Positions 55,190 through 59,188 of a stretch of 59,188 bases of DNA are shown piece by piece. Made by a program: the position numbers and the translations under genes. Source of the stretch: Priapulus caudatus (Eukaryota; Priapulida; Priapulimorpha; Priapulimorphida; Priapulidae); the NCBI RefSeq assembly GCF_000485595.1, contig NW_014577894.1, positions 65,780-124,967 of the forward strand. Reading direction: 5' to 3'. The notes below the pieces were generated by a model. It saw nothing but the letters and a program-made list of their open reading frames with translations. It was not told the DNA's origin and did not search any database. The stretch's first letter is position 1; the number at the start of each line of letters is the position of its first letter.

Positions 55190-58100
55190 ACACACACACA
55201 CTCGGCAATCAGCAGAGCGTCCTGTTGCTAAATCATGCGTGTACGTGTCGCAAGATCACTGTGTGAGATGGATGTACGGACGCGTAGCCTAGCGGCTCCT
55301 CGTCCAGAACCGGTCGCATAGCCACAGCCTTAAAGAGATTACGTCACCGTAAATACTAAAAAATAAAAAAAAACATTTCCACTTTTTCACAAAATATAAG
55401 TAATTCTGTTCACTTTTTATGGTTAAATTGCTGCATTATACGAGTGAACATACACTCGTGACGCATACATAGCCCATAGCAAGTAATTAATGTCAGGAAC
55501 ACTAATATCAAATCGTCCAGGTTTTTTGGAATTTTTAACTAGTTGAGAAACAATCTTATCAGGTAAGAATTTAATTATACGTTTAGTCCCATTAGTTCTT
55601 ACTTTTAATGTAAAAAAATGGCAATGAAGATTTTACAAATTTTACCATAGAAAATTCGTGACGTAGTCAATTTAATAATATTACCATTCTTCCTTGTTTA
55701 CGACGAATCAAGAAATTATCAAAATCACGTTAGGGTAATAAAGTTAAGAAAGTTTAGTACAAGTGAAGTGAAATTTTGCTGAAACTCATTACAATAGCCA
55801 ACAGTGTCAGTACTACTACTAGTGGTAAAGTAAGCTAGTACAGTAGCTGAGTAGTGGCAGTAGGCCTGTACCGTAGTATTTGGACGCTCGTCTGAAACTG
55901 GATGCTCCTAAGTGCGCATGCGCATCTCGCCCATCAAAAACGTTCGCAATAAACAAACATGGCGGCCAACCCGGTCGCTCATGGAAACATTTGATTGAAA
56001 CAATTTGCAATGTAGTAAGTTAGTAAGACTGTTGTGTATCTGTGTCAGGTTACGCAAGCAGCCTGCGGAAGCAACAACAGAGTCCGGCACACCTGCAGCC
56101 TAGCAGCACACACGGCCCCATGTAACTATATATATACAACTATGGCTGCTCATAACTCGCCGCCGCACTGGGACCGACACCACCGTTTTTAATCAGTTAC
56201 CAACTCGGTGTTTCCTGCCAGTTTGGACGCCACTTTAGTTGAAATCGCGCGAAGACTGCTTAACAAGCTACACCGCCCCATTTTTGAGCCAATCGGCCCG
56301 CCAAGCGCTCAAAATCCACAGAAATTTCCTCAAGATATTCTCATGCACGAAGAAGATCCTTTGCTGAAATGCTACCCTATGAAGAAGGCGCGCAAGCGCC
56401 GCTTGCCCCGCCATTGGCTGCTAGGCAAGTTTAATGTAGTAGACTAGGCTGCCAAATAATGCAGACTGACTTGCTGCAGCCCAATCAGCGCAAGGCCGGC
56501 CCTAGCGCCTTTCATCATAGTAGCATTCGAAGAATCTTTTTCGGCATGATATTTGAGGCAATTTCTGTGATTTGAGCACATTTCTAGTGGCGCCACATTG
56601 TCAAAAATGGCCGGTGTAGCTTGTTAAGCAATCTTCCTGATCCACACGATATCTGCCGAAAATGGCGTCACCTGCAAGCGAACACCGGAGTTTGTAACTG
56701 AGTTGAAACAGCTGAGTTGTGGCTACCGTGCGGCGGCGGAGTTATAAGCACCATGTGTATATATACAGGAGTGAATAATAAGGGAAGCGAGTGTGACAGT
56801 CAATAAAAAGAGGGAAATTCGTCTATTTACTCAAGCCTTATACCCATGACCTTACGATTTTACTACGCCCCCGTAACTCATCCAACTTGAGCCTCAAAAT
56901 CGGACACCAGTACCTTCGCCTAGGCTATCGTGCGAACAGTCGTTTCCCCCCATCGTATACACCCCGGCAATCGGAGATACAGACTAAAACCTCGACACGA
57001 TTCTCCATTCTTTGGCCATCAATGCAAATCCATGCGTGCCCTCTAATATCAAACAAAACCAGCGCAGCTACCCTAACGCGCGTATTGCTCAATCCGGGCG
57101 AGCATGTGGCTCGGCTAGGCACATTTAGGGCATCACACTCGCGCGAGATAACCTTTGACCCCGATACACAGCTACACAGCACCCGACCCTCTGCCACATG
57201 AGCTGCCCATGCCTTCGACAGCACCCGCACGTCCAACCTCAATCAGCATGCAGCCTGATCCGGCGCTTAAATACTCCAGCGAGCCACATTCGCTGCCGAC
57301 TTAGCAAGCTGTGGTAGCGTAGCTGCCTTTTTGTTTGAATTAGGAGCGCGCCGCAATGGATTATGGATCGATGGCCAAAGAATGGCGAATCGCTGGTCAT
57401 ACCGTTTTAGTCGTTGATCTCCGCGATTGCCGGGTTTATACGAGGAAGACTGACGATGTTCGCACATGCTAGCGCCGAATGGTACTGCGTGTCCGATTGA
57501 GCTCAAGTTGCGATAAGTATAGCCGTAGTAATATCGTAGGTATGTATAAGGCCTATAAATGCACGATTTCCCTTGTGTTTCAATGTGATGTTCAACACCC
57601 TTCCCTATTATTCTATCCTGCATTATATAATAGTCAATAGCGATGCTGTGTGTGCTGTCAGCTGCTAGGTGCCGACTTGTTCAACAACAAACAAAAACTA
57701 GAAACAACACAAAAGAGCATTCGCGGCAGGCGCACTTAGTGAGCGTCCAGTTGCGACGGCGAGCGTCCAAATACCAACGGTACACGGCTCACGTAAACGT
57801 TGTAGCCCTACATGAAAAACTGTGTTACCCGCCACAACTTTTTCGTTCGTTCGTAACGCCTCCGGTAAGTTGATAGAATTCGAGTGAATCCGAGAACAAA
57901 GGTGATTTTATGCTATCCTCTGCAGTTGCGTTCACGAAGGCATATCGCCCTATCTTCTTCCATCAAACGTACAAATTAATACGAATTTTGTAAACATTCT
58001 CAGAGTCAAATAAGCAGGCATAATAACAAAACATAATACCATCGTTGCACTGATGGCCTCTGCCACCTGCCGACAAGCAAAATATGAATTAAAAATCCGT

Positions 58101-59188
58101 TCATCGTTTGCCAAGCGATATCCTGTAGAGTAAATAAATAAAGATATAGTAAGCGCCGTATTATAAATTGTATATAAATTTTGTTTGATCATGCTTAATG
58201 CAGACAGGGATTTCGCTACTCTAATTAATTTGCAAATTAAGTTTTGTGAGAGTACATGCCTCTCGCGATAAACACGCCCGCTGTCGCACAATCAATCGTT
58301 ATATTATTCAGCATGCAAATTGTAATCCCAATGCCGATGGATAGTCCGATAGTTACAATGCCGTAATTGTTGTACCAGTTTTATCAACTTCGATTGCCTC
58401 TAGAAAAGAATCTTTATGTGTAACGACAATAGTCGCCGTTATTGTTGTTATTATCTATGAAGCAAACACAGTCAGCTTTCTACGGAAAGGATAGCAGTAA
58501 TCATACGCGTGCGGAACAGCAAGTGTTTCGCGAATGGAAAGCGGCCAATGCTTTAGTAGGACCTCCATCTTAGTGAGGCATGAACAACACCTTTGAGTAA
58601 GCCAACTAATACAACGCGCGGAGCCCCAAACGGAAGTCGAAAATTGGCAGTGAAACACGTAAGCACGAATGATATAGGTGCAAAGAAGGTAGAACCACAC
58701 ACACCTATCGCCGATATATAGAGACCTACGACGAACATTGTGCTAGAGGCGATAGCTGAGTCTGACGATCTGTGTTCGCCGCCTACCACGTCTAAGAGAA
58801 CTTGAGCGCCATCATGATGTCGCACTCGGATGATTCCTTGATCGCACCTAAATATCTCAGAAAAGATATAAGACAGACTCCCAGAATAATTATGAAATGC
58901 GTGCTGTAACGAACCAGACTGGGTAGGCCATACCAAAGTGAACCAAGTAGTTATACAAAATGGTTCATATAGCCACAAGAACATTTATAAATAAATAAAT
59001 ATATGATATAAATTATATAATACATATTTATATATTATATAGATTCGTATAATATGAAAAATGAAAAAATATAAACATGTCATAAACCATGACCACTGAA
59101 CGGCGCTGCGAAGGCCACATGAGTAAATGTACCCTATATAATTATATATATACAGGGGCGAGACCTAGCGGGGGAATGGGGGGGAATG
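55190..59188. repeat. Third, partial and noisy copy of the unit's right half
   Basis: Begins inside the (CA)n of the 27.9-28.5 kb foldback (TCGGCAATCAGCAGAGCG) and runs through the foldback cluster and the 203-residue ORF region. It ends in the same AT-rich tail and CAGGGGCG seen at 42503. It is rich in one- and two-base insertions. Confidence 0.9.
58330..58990 (+). pseudogene. Frame-broken copy of the 203-residue ORF (copy 3)
   Basis: Third, insertion-rich version of the ORF. Its insertions are at different places from copy 2, so the errors are independent. Confidence 0.8.

Noticed and set aside
1-59188. tRNA, rRNA or other structured RNA genes
   Set aside because: I found no cloverleaf A/B-box pairs or rRNA signature that I could defend; small RNAs could be missed without a covariance search.

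Overview
This is nuclear DNA from an animal, most likely a marine invertebrate. The coding exons have GT-AG introns and belong to metazoan families (GPSM2/Pins, NT5DC2/3-type HAD phosphatase, BLOC1S5). Short TTAGGG tracts occur, microsatellites and small inverted-repeat transposons are abundant, and there is no bacterial-style gene packing. I cannot name the species from the sequence alone.

Layout. 1-1750: AT repeats and a Helitron-like remnant. 1864-3398 (+): last two coding exons of a GPSM2/Pins-type GoLoco gene, followed by CAG-rich 3' sequence to about 4800. 5900-6410 (+): broken LINE reverse-transcriptase tail. 6800-8000: direct repeats and short hairpin MITEs. 9597-37451 (-): thirteen consecutive, phase-matched exons of an NT5DC2/NT5DC3-type gene; the N-terminal exon is not seen. 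11963-17164 (+): a complete three-exon BLOC1S5 (muted) gene lying wholly inside one NT5DC intron on the opposite strand; its own introns hold several small DNA transposons. 20170-42345: two copies of one ~10-12 kb unit in tandem. They carry NT5DC exons 1-7, a LINE tail, three foldback elements and a 203-residue unknown ORF. 42500-46900: G-rich element, ATGT/TGCG arrays and a very long CA/CG alternating tract. 47028-48392: 36-bp minisatellite. 50520-53420 (+): integrase-type chromodomain followed by a decayed retroviral/errantivirus-like envelope gene, between related terminal sequences at 48400 and 54150-54440. 55190-59188: a third, partial, noisy copy of the right half of the duplicated unit.

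Assembly quality matters here. Some stretches (about 20.2-26.1, 38.1-42.4, 47.2-48.3 and 55.2-59.2 kb) look like raw long-read gap fill: their exons are 8-12 percent longer than the clean copy, and their frames are broken by small insertions. The 25-N gap at 24043 is flanked by sequence that overlaps itself. The simplest reading of 20-42 kb is one true locus (left contig, A, B, right contig) whose contigs were placed as B then A and then gap-filled with reads covering A and B, giving A'-B-A-B'. A real tandem duplication is the alternative.

The three cellular genes have no obvious shared pathway: GPSM2/Pins acts in spindle orientation, BLOC1S5 in lysosome-related organelle biogenesis, and NT5DC is an uncharacterised HAD hydrolase. 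The notable biology is the nested antisense BLOC1S5/NT5DC arrangement, the envelope-bearing retroelement, and a dense set of foldback and palindromic mini-transposons, several with readable target-site duplications.
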